Assembly: GCA_027574665.1 (NCBI GenBank)
Contig: CM050659.1
Span: 625,001 to 689,000, forward strand
DNA from: Rhynochetos jubatus
Lineage: Eukaryota; Chordata; Aves; Eurypygiformes; Rhynochetidae
Length of the DNA: 64,000 bases
Direction: 5' to 3'
How positions within the stretch are numbered: position 1 is the stretch's first letter; every line of letters starts with the position of its first letter. This document shows, in pieces, positions 33,979 to 47,300 of this stretch. The notes beneath the pieces are model-generated. The model saw only the letters and a program-made list of their open reading frames with translations. It searched no databases and was not told the origin of the DNA. The translations under genes were made by a program, and so were the position numbers.

Positions 33979-36900
33979 AGGCTCGGAGAGGCTCGAATGC
34001 GCGGCTCGTTGAAGCGTCTGCCCGAACACGGCCATCTGAAGCAGCACTGTAATGCGACCAAAGAGAAAGAGTTAGGAGAGAATTTCTTGTCCCTTCTTGC
34101 TGCGCCTTTGCAGAGCACTGCGTGCCAGAGCAGCCGGACCGCTGTGTTGCTTGCAATCTCCAGTTCCAACAGTGCCACAGTTCCTCGGCAACAGAAAGAG
34201 CTAGGAAGGACTTGCTTACGCTGTTTTCTCTCGCTGTGCTCTAGCAGTTCGTTCCCTTTTCGGCAGAGCGCGGGACCGCTTGCAAAGCTTAGAAACAAAC
34301 CTCTCCCTTTTCCTCCAAAAGGGAAAGAGCTACGAGAGAATTTCTTAGGGAAACCTTGTTTGTTTTGGCAGAGCACTGCATGCCTCTTAAGACAGAGCTC
34401 TGTATCCCCGGGAAAGTCGAAATCCACAGGGTCACCTTCTCTGTGCTAACAGGCTCGGAGAGGCTCGAATGCGCGGCTCGTTGAAGCGTCTGCCCGAACA
34501 CGGCCATCTGAAGCAGCACTGTAATGCGACCAAACAGAAAGAGTTAGGAGAGAATTTCTTGTCCCTTCTTGCTGCGCCTTTGCAGAGCACTGCGTGCCAG
34601 AGCAGCCGGACCGCTGTGTTGCTTGCAATCTCCAGTTCCAACAGTGCCACAGTTCCTCGGCAACAGAAAGAGCTAGGAAGGAATTGCTTACGCTGTTTTC
34701 TCTCGCTGTGCTCTAGCAGTTCGTTCCCTTTTCGGCAGAGCGCGGGACCGCTTGCAAAGTTTAGAAACAAACCTCTCCCTTTTCCTCCAAAAGGGAAAGA
34801 GCTACGAGAGAATTTCTTAGGGAAACCTTGTTTGTTTTGGCAGAGCACTGCATGCCTCTTAAGACAGAGCTCTGTATCCCCGGGAAAGTCGAAATCCACA
34901 GGGTCACCTTCTCTGTGCTAACAGGCTCGGAGAGGCTGGAATGCGCGGCTCGTTGAAGCGTCTGCCCGAACACGGCCATCTGAAGCAGCACTGTAATGCG
35001 ACCAAAGAAAAAGAGTTAGGAGAGAATTTCTTGTCCCTTCTTGCTGCGCCTTTGCAGAGCACTGCGTGCCAGAGCAGCCGTACCGCTGTGTTGCTTGCAA
35101 TCTCCAGTTCCAACAGTGCCACAGTTCCTCGGCAACAGAAAGAGCTAGGAAGGAATTGCTTACGCTGTTTTCTCTCGCTGTGCTCTAGCAGTTCGTTCCC
35201 TTTTCGGCAGAGCGCGGGACCGCTTGCAAAGCTTAGAAACAAACCTCTCCCTTTTCCTCCAAAAGGGAAAGAGCTACGAGGGAATTTCTTAGGGAAACCT
35301 TGTTTGTTTTGGCAGAGCACTGCATGCCTCTTAAGACAGAGCTCTGTATCCCCGGGAAAGTCGAAATCCACAGGGTCACCTTCTCTGTGCTAACAGGCTC
35401 GGAGAGGCTCGAATGCGCGGCTCGTTGAAGCGTCTGCCCGAACACGGCCATCTGAAGCAGCACTGTAATGCGACCAAACAGAAAGAGTTAGGAGAGAATT
35501 TCTTGTCCCTTCTTGCTGCGCCTTTGCAGAGCACTGCGTGCCAGAGCAGCCGGATCGCTGTGTTGCTTGCAATCTCCAGTTCCAAGAGTGCCACAGTTCC
35601 TCGGCAACAGAAAGAGCTAGGAAGGAATTGCTTACGCTGTTTTCTCTCGCTGTGCTCTAGCAGTTCGTTCCCTTTTCGGCAGAGCGCGGGACCGCTTGCA
35701 AAGCTTAGAAACAAACCTCTCCCTTTTCCTCCAAAAGGGAAAGAGCTACGAGGGAATTTCTTAGGGAAACCTTGTTTGTTTTGGCAGAGCACTGCATGCC
35801 TCTTAAGACAGAGCTCTGTATCCCCGGGAAAGTCGAAATCCACAGGGTCACCTTCTCTGTGCTAACAGGCTCGGAGAGGCTCGAATGCGCGGCTCGTTGA
35901 AGCGTCTGCCCGAACACGGCCATCTGAAGCAGCACTGTAATGCGACCAAACAGAAAGAGTTAGGAGAGAATTTCTTGTCCCTTCTTGCTGCGCCTTTGCA
36001 GAGCACTGCGTGCCAGAGCAGCCGGATCGCTGTGTTGCTTGCAATCTCCAGTTCCAAGAGTGCCACAGTTCCTCGGCAACAGAAAGAGCTAGGAAGGAAT
36101 TGCTTACGCTGTTTTCTCTCGCTGTGCTCTAGCAGTTCGTTCCCTTTTCGGCAGAGCGCGGGACCGCTTGCAAAGCTTAGAAACAAACCTCTCCCTTTTC
36201 CTCCAAAAGGGAAAGAGCTAGGAGAGAATTTCTTAGGGAAACCTTGTTTGTTTTGGCAGAGCACTGCATGCCGCTTAAGACAGAGCTCTGTATCCCCGGG
36301 AAAGTCGAAATCCACAGGGTCACCTTCTCTGTGCTAACAGGCTCGGAGAGGCTGGAATGCGCGGCTCGTTGAAGCGTCTGCCCGAACACGGCCATCTGAA
36401 GCAGCACTGTAATGCGACCAAAGAGAAAGACTTAGGAGAGAATTTCTTGTCCCTTCTTGCTGCGCCTTTGCAGAGCACTGCGTGCCAGAGCAGCCGGACC
36501 GCTGTGTTGCTTGCAATCTCCAGTTCCAACAGTGCCACAGTTCCTCGGCAACAGAAAGAGCTAGGAAGGAATTGCTTACGCTGTTTTCTCTCGCTGTGCT
36601 CTAGCAGTTCGTTCCCTTTTCGGCAGAGCGCGGGACCGCTTGCAAAGCTTAGAAACAAACCTCTCCCTTTTCCTCCAAAAGGGAAAGAGCTACGAGAGAA
36701 TTTCTTAGGGAAACCTTGTTTGTTTTGGCAGAGCACTGCATGCCTCTTAAGACAGAGCTCTGTATCCCCGGGAAAGTCGAAATCCACAGGGTCACCTTCT
36801 CTGTGCTAACAGGCTCGGAGAGGCTCGAATGCGCGGCTCGTTGAAGCGTCTGCCCGAACAGGGACATCTGAAGCAGCACTGTAATGCGACCAAAGAGAAA

Positions 36901-39642
36901 GAGTTAGGAGAGAATTTCTTGTCCCTTCTTGCTGCGCCTTTGCAGAGCACTGCGTGCCAGAGCAGCCGGACCGCTGTGTTGCTTGCAATCTCCAGTTCCA
37001 AGAGTGCCACAGTTCCTCGGCAACAGAAAGAGCTAGGAAGGAATTGCTTACGCTGTTTTCTCTCGCTGTGCTCTAGCAGTTCGTTCCCTTTTCGGCAGAG
37101 CGCGGGACCGCTTGCAAAGTTTAGAAACAAACCTCTCCCTTTTCCTCCAAAAGGGAAAGAGCTACGAGAGAATTTCTTAGGGAAACCTTGTTTGTTTTGG
37201 CAGAGCACTGCATGCCTCTTAAGACAGAGCTCTGTATCCCCGGGAAAGTCGAAATCCACAGGGTCACCTTCTCTGTGCTAACAGGCTCGGAGAGGCTCGA
37301 ATGCGCGGCTCGTTGAAGCGTCTGCCCGAACACGGCCATCTGAAGCAGCACTGTAATGCGACCAAAGAAAAAGAGTTAGGAGAGAATTTCTTGTCCCTTC
37401 TTGCTGCGCCTTTGCAGAGCACTGCGTGCCAGAGCAGCCGTACCGCTGTGTTGCTTGCAATCTCCAGTTCCAAGAGTGCCACAGTTCCTCGGCAACAGAA
37501 AGAGCTAGGAAGGAATTGCTTACGCTGTTTTCTCTCGCTGTGCTCTAGCAGTTCGTTCCCTTTTCGGCAGAGCGCGGGACCGCTTGCAAAGGTTAGAAAC
37601 AAACCTCTCCCTTTTCCTCCAAAAGGGAAAGAGCTACGAGAGAATTTCTTAGGGAAACCTTGTTTGTTTTGGCAGAGCACTGCATGCCTCTTAAGACAGA
37701 GCTCTGTATCCCCGGGAAAGTCGAAATCCACAGGGTCACCTTCTCTGTGCTAACAGGCTCGGAGAGGCTCGAATGCGCGGCTCGTTGAAGCGTCTGCCCG
37801 AACACGGCCATCTGAAGCAGCACTGTAATGCGACCAAACAGAAAGAGTTAGGAGAGAATTTCTTGTCCCTTCTTGCTGCGCCTTTGCAGAGCACTGCGTG
37901 CCAGAGCAGCCGGATCGCTGTGTTGCTTGCAATCTCCAGTTCCAAGAGTGCCACAGTTCCTCGGCAACAGAAAGAGCTAGGAAGGAATTGCTTACGCTGT
38001 TTTCTCTCGCTGTGCTCTAGCAGTTCGTTCCCTTTTCGGCAGAGCGCGGGACCGCTTGCAAAGCTTAGAAACAAACCTCTCCCTTTTCCTCCAAAAGGGA
38101 AAGAGCTAGGAGAGAATTTCTTAGGGAAACCTTGTTTGTTTTGGCAGAGCACTGCATGCCGCTTAAGACAGAGCTCTGTATCCCCGGGAAAGTCGAAATC
38201 CACAGGGTCACCTTCTCTGTGCTAACAGGCTCGGAGAGGCTCGAATGCGCGGCTCGTTGAAGCGTCTGCCCGAACACGGACATCTGAAGCAGCACTCTAA
38301 TGCGACCAAAGAGAAAGAGTTAGGAGAGAATTTCTTGTCCCTTCTTGCTGCGCCTTTGCAGAGCACTGCGTGCCAGAGCAGCCGGACCGCTGTGTTGCTT
38401 GCAATCTCCAGTTCCAACAGTGCCACAGTTCCTCGGCAACAGAAAGAGCTAGGAAGGAATTGCTTACGCTGTTTTCTCTCGCTGTGCTCTAGCAGTTCGT
38501 TCCCTTTTCGGCAGAGCGCGGGACCGCTTGCAAAGCTTAGAAACAAACCTCTCCCTTTTCCTCCAAAAGGGAAAGAGCTACGAGAGAATTTCTTAGGGAA
38601 ACCTTGTTTGTTTTGGCAGAGCACTGCATGCCTCTTAAGACAGAGCTCTGTATCCCCGGGAAAGTCGAAATCCACAGGGTCACCTTCTCTGTGCTAACAG
38701 GCTCGGAGAGGCTCGAATGCGCGGCTCGTTGAAGCGTCTGCCCGAACATGGCCATCTGAAGCAGCACTGTAATGCGACCAAACAGAAAGAGTTAGGAGAG
38801 AATTTCTTGTTCCTTCTTGCTGCGCCTTTGCAGAGCACTGCGTGCCAGAGCAGCCGGATCGCTGTGTTGCTTGCAATCTCCAGTTCCAACAGTGCCACAG
38901 TTCCTCGGCAACAGAAAGAGCTAGGAAGCAATTGCTTACGCTGTTTTCTCTCGCTGTGCTCTAGCAGTTCGTTCCCTTTTCGGCAGAGCGCGGGACCGCT
39001 TGCAAAGCTTAGAAACAAACCTCTCCCTTTTCCTCCAAAAGGGAAAGAGCTACGAGAGAATTTCTTAGGGAAACCTTGTTTGTTTTGGCAGAGCACTGCA
39101 TGCCTCTTAAGACAGAGCTCTGTATCCCCGGGAAAGTCGAAATCCACAGGGTCACCTTCTCTGTGCTAACAGGCTCGGAGAGGCTCGAATGCGCGGCTCG
39201 TTGAAGCGTCTGCCCGAACACGGACACCTGAAGCAGCACTGTAATGCGACCAAAGAGAAAGACTTAGGAGAGAATTTCTTGTCCCTTCTTGCTGCGCCTT
39301 TGCAGAGCACTGCGTGCCAGAGCAGCCGGACCGCTGTGTTGCTTGCAATCTCCAGTTCCAAGAGTGCCACAGTTCCTCGGCAACAGAAAGAGCTAGGAAG
39401 GAATTGCTTACGCTGTTTTCTCTCGCTGTGCTCTAGCAGTTCGTTCCCTTTTCGGCAGAGCGCGGGACCGCTTGCAAAGCTTAGAAACAAACCTCTCCCT
39501 TTTCCTCCAAAAGGGAAAGAGCTAGGAGAGAATTTCTTAGGGAAACCTTGTTTGTTTTGGCAGAGCACTGCATGCCTCTTAAGACAGAGCTCTGTATCCC
39601 CGGGAAAGTCGAAATCCACAGGGTCACCTTCTCTGTGCTAAC

Positions 39643-42474
39643 AGGCTCGGAGAGGCTCGAATGCGCGGCTCGTTGAAGCGTCTGCCCGAACACGGACATC
39701 TGAAGCAGCACTGTAATGCGACCAAACAGAAAGACTTAGGAGAGAATTTCTTGTCCCTTCTTGCTGCGCCTTTGCAGAGCACTGCGTGCCAGAGCAGCCG
39801 GACCGCTGTGTTGCTTGCAATCTCCAGTTCCAACAGTGCCACAGTTCCTCGGCAACAGAAAGAGCTAGGAAGGAATTGCTTACGCTGTTTTCTCTCGCTG
39901 TGCTCTAGCAGTTCGTTCCCTTTTCGGCAGAGCGCGGGACCGCTTGCAAAGTTTAGAAACAAACCTCTCCCTTTTCCTCCAAAAGGGAAAGAGCTACGAG
40001 AGAATTTCTTAGGGAAACCTTGTTTGTTTTGGCAGAGCACTGCATGCCTCTTAAGACAGAGCTCTGTATCCCCGGGAAAGTCGAAATCCACAGGGTCACC
40101 TTCTCTGTGCTAACAGGCTCGGAGAGGCTGGAATGCGCGGCTCGTTGAAGCGTCTGCCCGAACACGGACATCTGAAGCAGCACTGTAATGCGACCAAAGA
40201 GAAAGACTTAGGAGAGAATTTCTTGTCCCTTCTTGCTGCGCCTTTGCAGAGCACTGCGTGCCAGAGCAGCCGGACCGCTGTGTTGCTTGCAATCTCCAGT
40301 TCCAACAGTGCCACAGTTCCTCGGCAACAGAAAGAGCTAGGAAGGAATTGCTTACGCTGTTTTCTCTCGCTGTGCTCTAGCAGTTCGTTCCCTTTTCGGC
40401 AGAGCGCGGGACCGCTTGCAAAGTTTAGAAACAAAGCTCTCCCTTTTCCTCCAAAAGGGAAAGAGCTACGAGAGAATTTCTTAGGGAAACCTTGTTTGTT
40501 TTGGCAGAGCACTGCATGCCTCTTAAGACAGAGCTCTGTATCCCCGGGAAAGTCGAAATCCACAGGGTCACCTTCTCTGTGCTACCAGGCTCGGAGAGGC
40601 TCGAATGCGCGGCTCGTTGAAGCGTCTGCCCGAACACGGACATCTGAAGCAGCACTGTAATGCGACCAAAGAGAAAGACTTAGGAGAGAATTTCTTGTCC
40701 CTTCTTGCTGCGCCTTTGCAGAGCACTGCGTGCCAGAGCAGCCGGACCGCTGTGTTGCTTGCAATCTCCAGTTCCAACAGTGCCACAGTTCCTCGGCAAC
40801 AGAAAGAGCTAGGAAGGAATTGCTTACGCTGTTTTCTCTCGCTGTGCTCTAGCAGTTCGTTCCCTTTTCGGCAGAGCGCGGGACCGCTTGCAAAGTTTAG
40901 AAACAAACCTCTCCCTTTTCCTCCAAAAGGGAAAGAGCTAGGAGAGAATTTCTTAGGGAAACCTTGTTTGTTTTGGCAGAGCACTGCATGCCTCTTAAGA
41001 CAGAGCTCTGTATCCCCGGGAAAGTCGAAATCCACAGGGTCACCTTCTCTGTGCTAACAGGCTCGGAGAGGCTCGAATGCGCGGCTCGTTGAAGCGTCTG
41101 CCCGAACACGGACATCTGAAGCAGCACTGTAATGCGACCAAACAGAAAGACTTAGGAGAGAATTTCTTGTCCCTTCTTGCTGCGCCTTTGCAGAGCACTG
41201 CGTGCCAGAGCAGCCGGACCGCTGTGTTGCTTGCAATCTCCAGTTCCAACAGTGCCACAGTTCCTCGGCAACAGAAAGAGCTAGGAAGGAATTGCTTACG
41301 CTGTTTTCTCTCGCTGTGCTCTAGCAGTTCGTTCCCTTTTCGGCAGAGCGCGGGACCGCTTGCAAAGCTTAGAAACAAACCTCTCCCTTTTCCTCCAAAA
41401 GGGAAAGAGCTACGAGAGAATTTCTTAGGGAAACCTTGTTTGTTTTGGCAGAGCACTGCATGCCTCTTAAGACAGAGCTCTGTATCCCCGGGAAAGTCGA
41501 AATCCACAGGGTCACCTTCTCTGTGCTAACAGGCTCGGAGAGGCTGGAATGCGCGGCTCGTTGAAGCGTCTGCCCGAACACGGACATCTGAAGCAGCACT
41601 GTAATGCGACCAAAGAGAAAGACTTAGGAGAGAATTTCTTGTCCCTTCTTGCTGCGCCTTTGCAGAGCACTGCGTGCCAGAGCAGCCGGACCGCTGTGTT
41701 GCTTGCAATCTCCAGTTCCAACAGTGCCACAGTTCCTCGGCAACAGAAAGAGCTAGGAAGGAATTGCTTACGCTGTTTTCTCTCGCTGTGCTCTAGCAGT
41801 TCGTTCCCTTTTCGGCAGAGCGCGGGACCGCTTGCAAAGTTTAGAAACAAAGCTCTCCCTTTTCCTCCAAAAGGGAAAGAGCTACGAGAGAATTTCTTAG
41901 GGAAACCTTGTTTGTTTTGGCAGAGCACTGCATGCCTCTTAAGACAGAGCTCTGTATCCCCGGGAAAGTCGAAATCCACAGGGTCACCTTCTCTGTGCTA
42001 CCAGGCTCGGAGAGGCTCGAATGCGCGGCTCGTTGAAGCGTCTGCCCGAACACGGACATCTGAAGCAGCACTGTAATGCGACCAAAGAGAAAGACTTAGG
42101 AGAGAATTTCTTGTCCCTTCTTGCTGCGCCTTTGCAGAGCACTGCGTGCCAGAGCAGCCGGACCGCTGTGTTGCTTGCAATCTCCAGTTCCAACAGTGCC
42201 ACAGTTCCTCGGCAACAGAAAGAGCTAGGAAGGAATTGCTTACGCTGTTTTCTCTCGCTGTGCTCTAGCAGTTCGTTCCCTTTTCGGCAGAGCGCGGGAC
42301 CGCTTGCAAAGTTTAGAAACAAACCTCTCCCTTTTCCTCCAAAAGGGAAAGAGCTAGGAGAGAATTTCTTAGGGAAACCTTGTTTGTTTTGGCAGAGCAC
42401 TGCATGCCTCTTAAGACAGAGCTCTGTATCCCCGGGAAAGTCGAAATCCACAGGGTCACCTTCTCTGTGCTAAC
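39643..42474. repeat. Tandem duplication of a three-unit block (M85-M87, M88-M90)
   Basis: Both blocks are 1416 bp. M85 and M88 share aaacagaaagactta; M86 and M89 share gctggaatg, aaagagaaagac, aaagttta, aaagctct and the rare gctaccagg at the unit end; M87 and M90 share aaagagaaagac, aaagttta and gctaggag. M86 and M89, and M87 and M90, appear identical; M85 differs from M88 at p310 (aaagttta against aaagctta). This is among the most recent duplications in the window. Confidence 0.85.
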
Positions 42475-44362
42475 AGGCTCGGAGAGGCTCGAATGCGCGG
42501 CTCGTTGAAGCGTCTGCCCGAACACGGCCATCTGAAGCAGCACTGTAATGCGACCAAACAGAAAGAGTTAGGAGAGAATTTCTTGTTCCTTCTTGCTGCG
42601 CCTTTGCAGAGCACTGCGTGCCAGAGCAGCCGGACCGCTGTGTTGCTTGCAATCTCCAGTTCCAACAGTGCCACAGTTCCTCGGCAACAGAAAGAGCTAG
42701 GAAGGAATTGCTTACGCTGTTTTCTCTCGCTGTGCTCTAGCAGTTCATTCCCTTTTCGGCAGAGCGCGGGACCGCTTGCAAAGGTTAGAAACAAACCTCT
42801 CCCTTTTCCTCCAAAAGGGAAAGAGCTACGAGAGAATTTCTTAGGGAAACCTTGTTTGTTTTGGCAGAGCACTGCATGCCTCTTAAGACAGAGCTCTGTA
42901 TCCCCGGGAAAGTCGAAATCCACAGGGTCACCTTCTCTGTGCTAACAGGCTCGGAGAGGCTCGAATGCGCGGCTCGTTGAAGCGTCTGCCCGAACACGGA
43001 CATCTGAAGCAGCACTGTAATGCGACCAAACAGAAAGAGTTAGGAGAGAATTTCTTGTCCCTTCTTGCTGCGCCTTTGCAGAGCACTGCGTGCCAGAGCA
43101 GCCGGATCGCTGTGTTGCTTGCAATCTCCAGTTCCAAGAGTGCCACAGTTCCTCGGCAACAGAAAGAGCTAGGAAGGAATTGCTTACGCTGTTTTCTCTC
43201 GCTGTGCTCTAGCAGTTCGTTCCCTTTTCGGCAGAGCGCGGGACCGCTTGCAAAGCTTAGAAACAAACCTCTCCCTTTTCCTCCAAAAGGGAAAGAGCTA
43301 GGAGAGAATTTCTTAGGGAAACCTTGTTTGTTTTGGCAGAGCACTGCATGCCGCTTAAGACAGAGCTCTGTATCCCCGGGAAAGTCGAAATCCACAGGGT
43401 CACCTTCTCTGTGCTAACAGGCTCGGAGAGGCTCGAATGCGCAGCTCGTTGAAGCGTCTGCCCGAACACGGCCATCTGAAGCAGCACTGTAATGCGACCA
43501 AAGAGAAAGACTTAGGAGAGAATTTCTTGTCCCTTCTTGCTGCGCCTTTGCAGAGCACTGCGTGCCAGAGCAGCCGGATCGCTGTGTTGCTTGCAATCTC
43601 CAGTTCCAACAGTGCCACAGTTCCTCGGCAACAGAAAGAGCTAGGAAGGAATTGCTTACGCTGTTTTCTCTCGCTGTGCTCTAGCAGTTCCTTCCCTTTT
43701 CGGCAGAGCGCGGGACCGCTTGCAAAGTTTAGAAACAAACCTCTCCCTTTTCCTCCAAAAGGGAAAGAGCTAGGAGAGAATTTCTTAGGGAAACCTTGTT
43801 TGTTTTGGCAGAGCACTGCATGCCGCTTAAGACAGAGCTCTGTATCCCCGGGAAAGTCGAAATCCACAGGGTCACCTTCTCTGTGCTAACAGGCTCGGAG
43901 AGGCTCGAATGCGCGGCTCGTTGAAGCGTCTGCCCGAACACGGCCATCTGAAGCAGCACTGTAATGCGACCAAAGAGAAAGAGTTAGGAGAGAATTTCTT
44001 GTCCCTTCTTGCTGCGCCTTTGCAGAGCACTGCGTGCCAGAGCAGCCGGACCGCTGTGTTGCTTGCAATCTCCAGTTCCAACAGTGCCACAGTTCCTCGG
44101 CAACAGAAAGAGCTAGGAAGGAATTGCTTACGCTGTTTTCTCTCGCTGTGCTCTAGCAGTTCGTTCCCTTTTCGGCAGAGCGCGGGACCGCTTGCAAAGC
44201 TTAGAAACAAACCTCTCCCTTTTCCTCCAAAAGGGAAAGAGCTACGAGAGAATTTCTTAGGGAAACCTTGTTTGTTTTGGCAGAGCACTGCATGCCTCTT
44301 AAGACAGAGCTCTGTATCCCCGGGAAAGTCGAAATCCACAGGGTCACCTTCTCTGTGCTAAC

Positions 44363-47300
44363 AGGCTCGGAGAGGCTCGAATGCGCGGCTCGTTGAAGCG
44401 TCTGCCCGAACATGGCCATCTGAAGCAGCACTGTAATGCGACCAAACAGAAAGAGTTAGGAGAGAATTTCTTGTTCCTTCTTGCTGCGCCTTTGCAGAGC
44501 ACTGCGTGCCAGAGCAGCCGGATCGCTGTGTTGCTTGCAATCTCCAGTTCCAACAGTGCCACAGTTCCTCGGCAACAGAAAGAGCTAGGAAGCAATTGCT
44601 TACGCTGTTTTCTCTCGCTGTGCTCTAGCAGTTCGTTCCCTTTTCGGCAGAGCGCGGGACCGCTTGCAAAGCTTAGAAACAAACCTCTCCCTTTTCCTCC
44701 AAAAGGGAAAGAGCTACGAGAGAATTTCTTAGGGAAACCTTGTTTGTTTTGGCAGAGCACTGCATGCCTCTTAAGACAGAGCTCTGTATCCCCGGGAAAG
44801 TCGAAATCCACAGGGTCACCTTCTCTGTGCTAACAGGCTCGGAGAGGCTCGAATGCGCGGCTCGTTGAAGCGTCTGCCCGAACACGGACATCTGAAGCAG
44901 CACTGTAATGCGACCAAAGAGAAAGACTTAGGAGAGAATTTCTTGTCCCTTCTTGCTGCGCCTTTGCAGAGCACTGCGTGCCAGAGCAGCCGGACCGCTG
45001 TGTTGCTTGCAATCTCCAGTTCCAACAGTGCCACAGTTCCTCGGCAACAGAAAGAGCTAGGAAGGAATTGCTTACGCTGTTTTCTCTCGCTGTGCTCTAG
45101 CAGTTCGTTCCCTTTTCGGCAGAGCGCGGGACCGCTTGCAAAGTTTAGAAACAAACCTCTCCCTTTTCCTCCAAAAGGGAAAGAGCTACGAGAGAATTTC
45201 TTAGGGAAACCTTGTTTGTTTTGGCAGAGCACTGCATGCCTCTTAAGACAGAGCTCTGTATCCCCGGGAAAGTCGAAATCCACAGGGTCACCTTCTCTGT
45301 GCTAACAGGCTCGGAGAGGCTCGAATGCGCGGCTCGTTGAAGCGTCTGCCCGAACACGGACATCTGAAGCAGCACTGTAATGCGACCAAAGAGAAAGACT
45401 TAGGAGAGAATTTCTTGTCCCTTCTTGCTGCGCCTTTGCAGAGCACTGCGTGCCAGAGCAGCCGGACCGCTGTGTTGCTTGCAATCTCCAGTTCCAACAG
45501 TGCCGCAGTTCCTCGGCAACAGAAAGAGCTAGGAAGGAATTGCTTACGCTGTTTTCTCTCGCTGTGCTCTAGCAGTTTGTTCCCTTTTCGGCAGAGCGCG
45601 GGACCGCTTGCAAAGTTTAGAAACAAAGCTCTCCCTTTTCCTCCAAAAGGGAAAGAGCTACGAGAGAATTTCTTAGGGAAACCTTGTTTGTTTTGGCAGA
45701 GCACTGCATGCCTCTTAAGACAGAGCTCTGTATCCCCGGGAAAGTCGAAATCCACAGGGTCACCTTCTCTGTGCTACCAGGCTCGGAGAGGCTCGAATGC
45801 GCGGCTCGTTGAAGCGTCTGCCCGAACACGGACATCTGAAGCAGCACTGTAATGCGACCAAAGAGAAAGACTTAGGAGAGAATTTCTTGTCCCTTCTTGC
45901 TGCGCCTTTGCAGAGCACTGCGTGCCAGAGCAGCCGGACCGCTGTGTTGCTTGCAATCTCCAGTTCCAAGAGTGCCACAGTTCCTCGGCAACAGAAAGAG
46001 CTAGGAAGGAATTGCTTACGCTGTTTTCTCTCGCTGTGCTCTAGCAGTTCGTTCCCTTTTCGGCAGAGCGCGGGACCGCTTGCAAAGTTTAGAAACAAAC
46101 CTCTCCCTTTTCCTCCAAAAGGGAAAGAGCTAGGAGAGAATTTCTTAGGGAAACCTTGTTTGTTTTGGCAGAGCACTGCATGCCTCTTAAGACAGAGCTC
46201 TGTATCCCCGGGAAAGTCGAAATCCACAGGGTCACCTTCTCTGTGCTAACAGGCTCGGAGAGGCTCGAATGCGCGGCTCGTTGAAGCGTCTGCCCGAACA
46301 CGGCCATCTGAAGCAGCACTGTAATGCGACCAAACAGAAAGAGTTAGGAGAGAATTTCTTGTTCCTTCTTGCTGCGCCTTTGCAGAGCACTGCGTGCCAG
46401 AGCAGCCGGACCGCTGTGTTGCTTGCAATCTCCAGTTCCAACAGTGCCACAGTTCCTCGGCAACAGAAAGAGCTAGGAAGGAATTGCTTACGCTGTTTTC
46501 TCTCGCTGTGCTCTAGCAGTTCATTCCCTTTTCGGCAGAGCGCGGGACCGCTTGCAAAGGTTAGAAACAAACCTCTCCCTTTTCCTCCAAAAGGGAAAGA
46601 GCTACGAGAGAATTTCTTAGGGAAACCTTGTTTGTTTTGGCAGAGCACTGCATGCCTCTTAAGACAGAGCTCTGTATCCCCGGGAAAGTCGAAATCCACA
46701 GGGTCACCTTCTCTGTGCTAACAGGCTCGGAGAGGCTCGAATGCGCGGCTCGTTGAAGCGTCTGCCCGAACACGGCCATCTGAAGCAGCACTGTAATGCG
46801 ACCAAACAGAAAGAGTTAGGAGAGAATTTCTTGTCCCTTCTTGCTGCGCCTTTGCAGAGCACTGCGTGCCAGAGCAGCCGGATCGCTGTGTTGCTTGCAA
46901 TCTCCAGTTCCAAGAGTGCCACAGTTCCTCGGCAACAGAAAGAGCTAGGAAGGAATTGCTTACGCTGTTTTCTCTCGCTGTGCTCTAGCAGTTCGTTCCC
47001 TTTTCGGCAGAGCGCGGGACCGCTTGCAAAGTTTAGAAACAAAGCTCTCCCTTTTCCTCCAAAAGGGAAAGAGCTACGAGAGAATTTCTTAGGGAAACCT
47101 TGTTTGTTTTGGCAGAGCACTGCATGCCTCTTAAGACAGAGCTCTGTATCCCCGGGAAAGTCGAAATCCAGGGGGTCACCTTCTCTGTGCTAACAGGCTC
47201 GGAGAGGCTCGAATGCGCGGCTCGTTGAAGCGTCTGCCCGAACACGGACATCTGAAGCAGCACTGTAATGCGACCAAAGAGAAAGAGTTAGGAGAGAATT

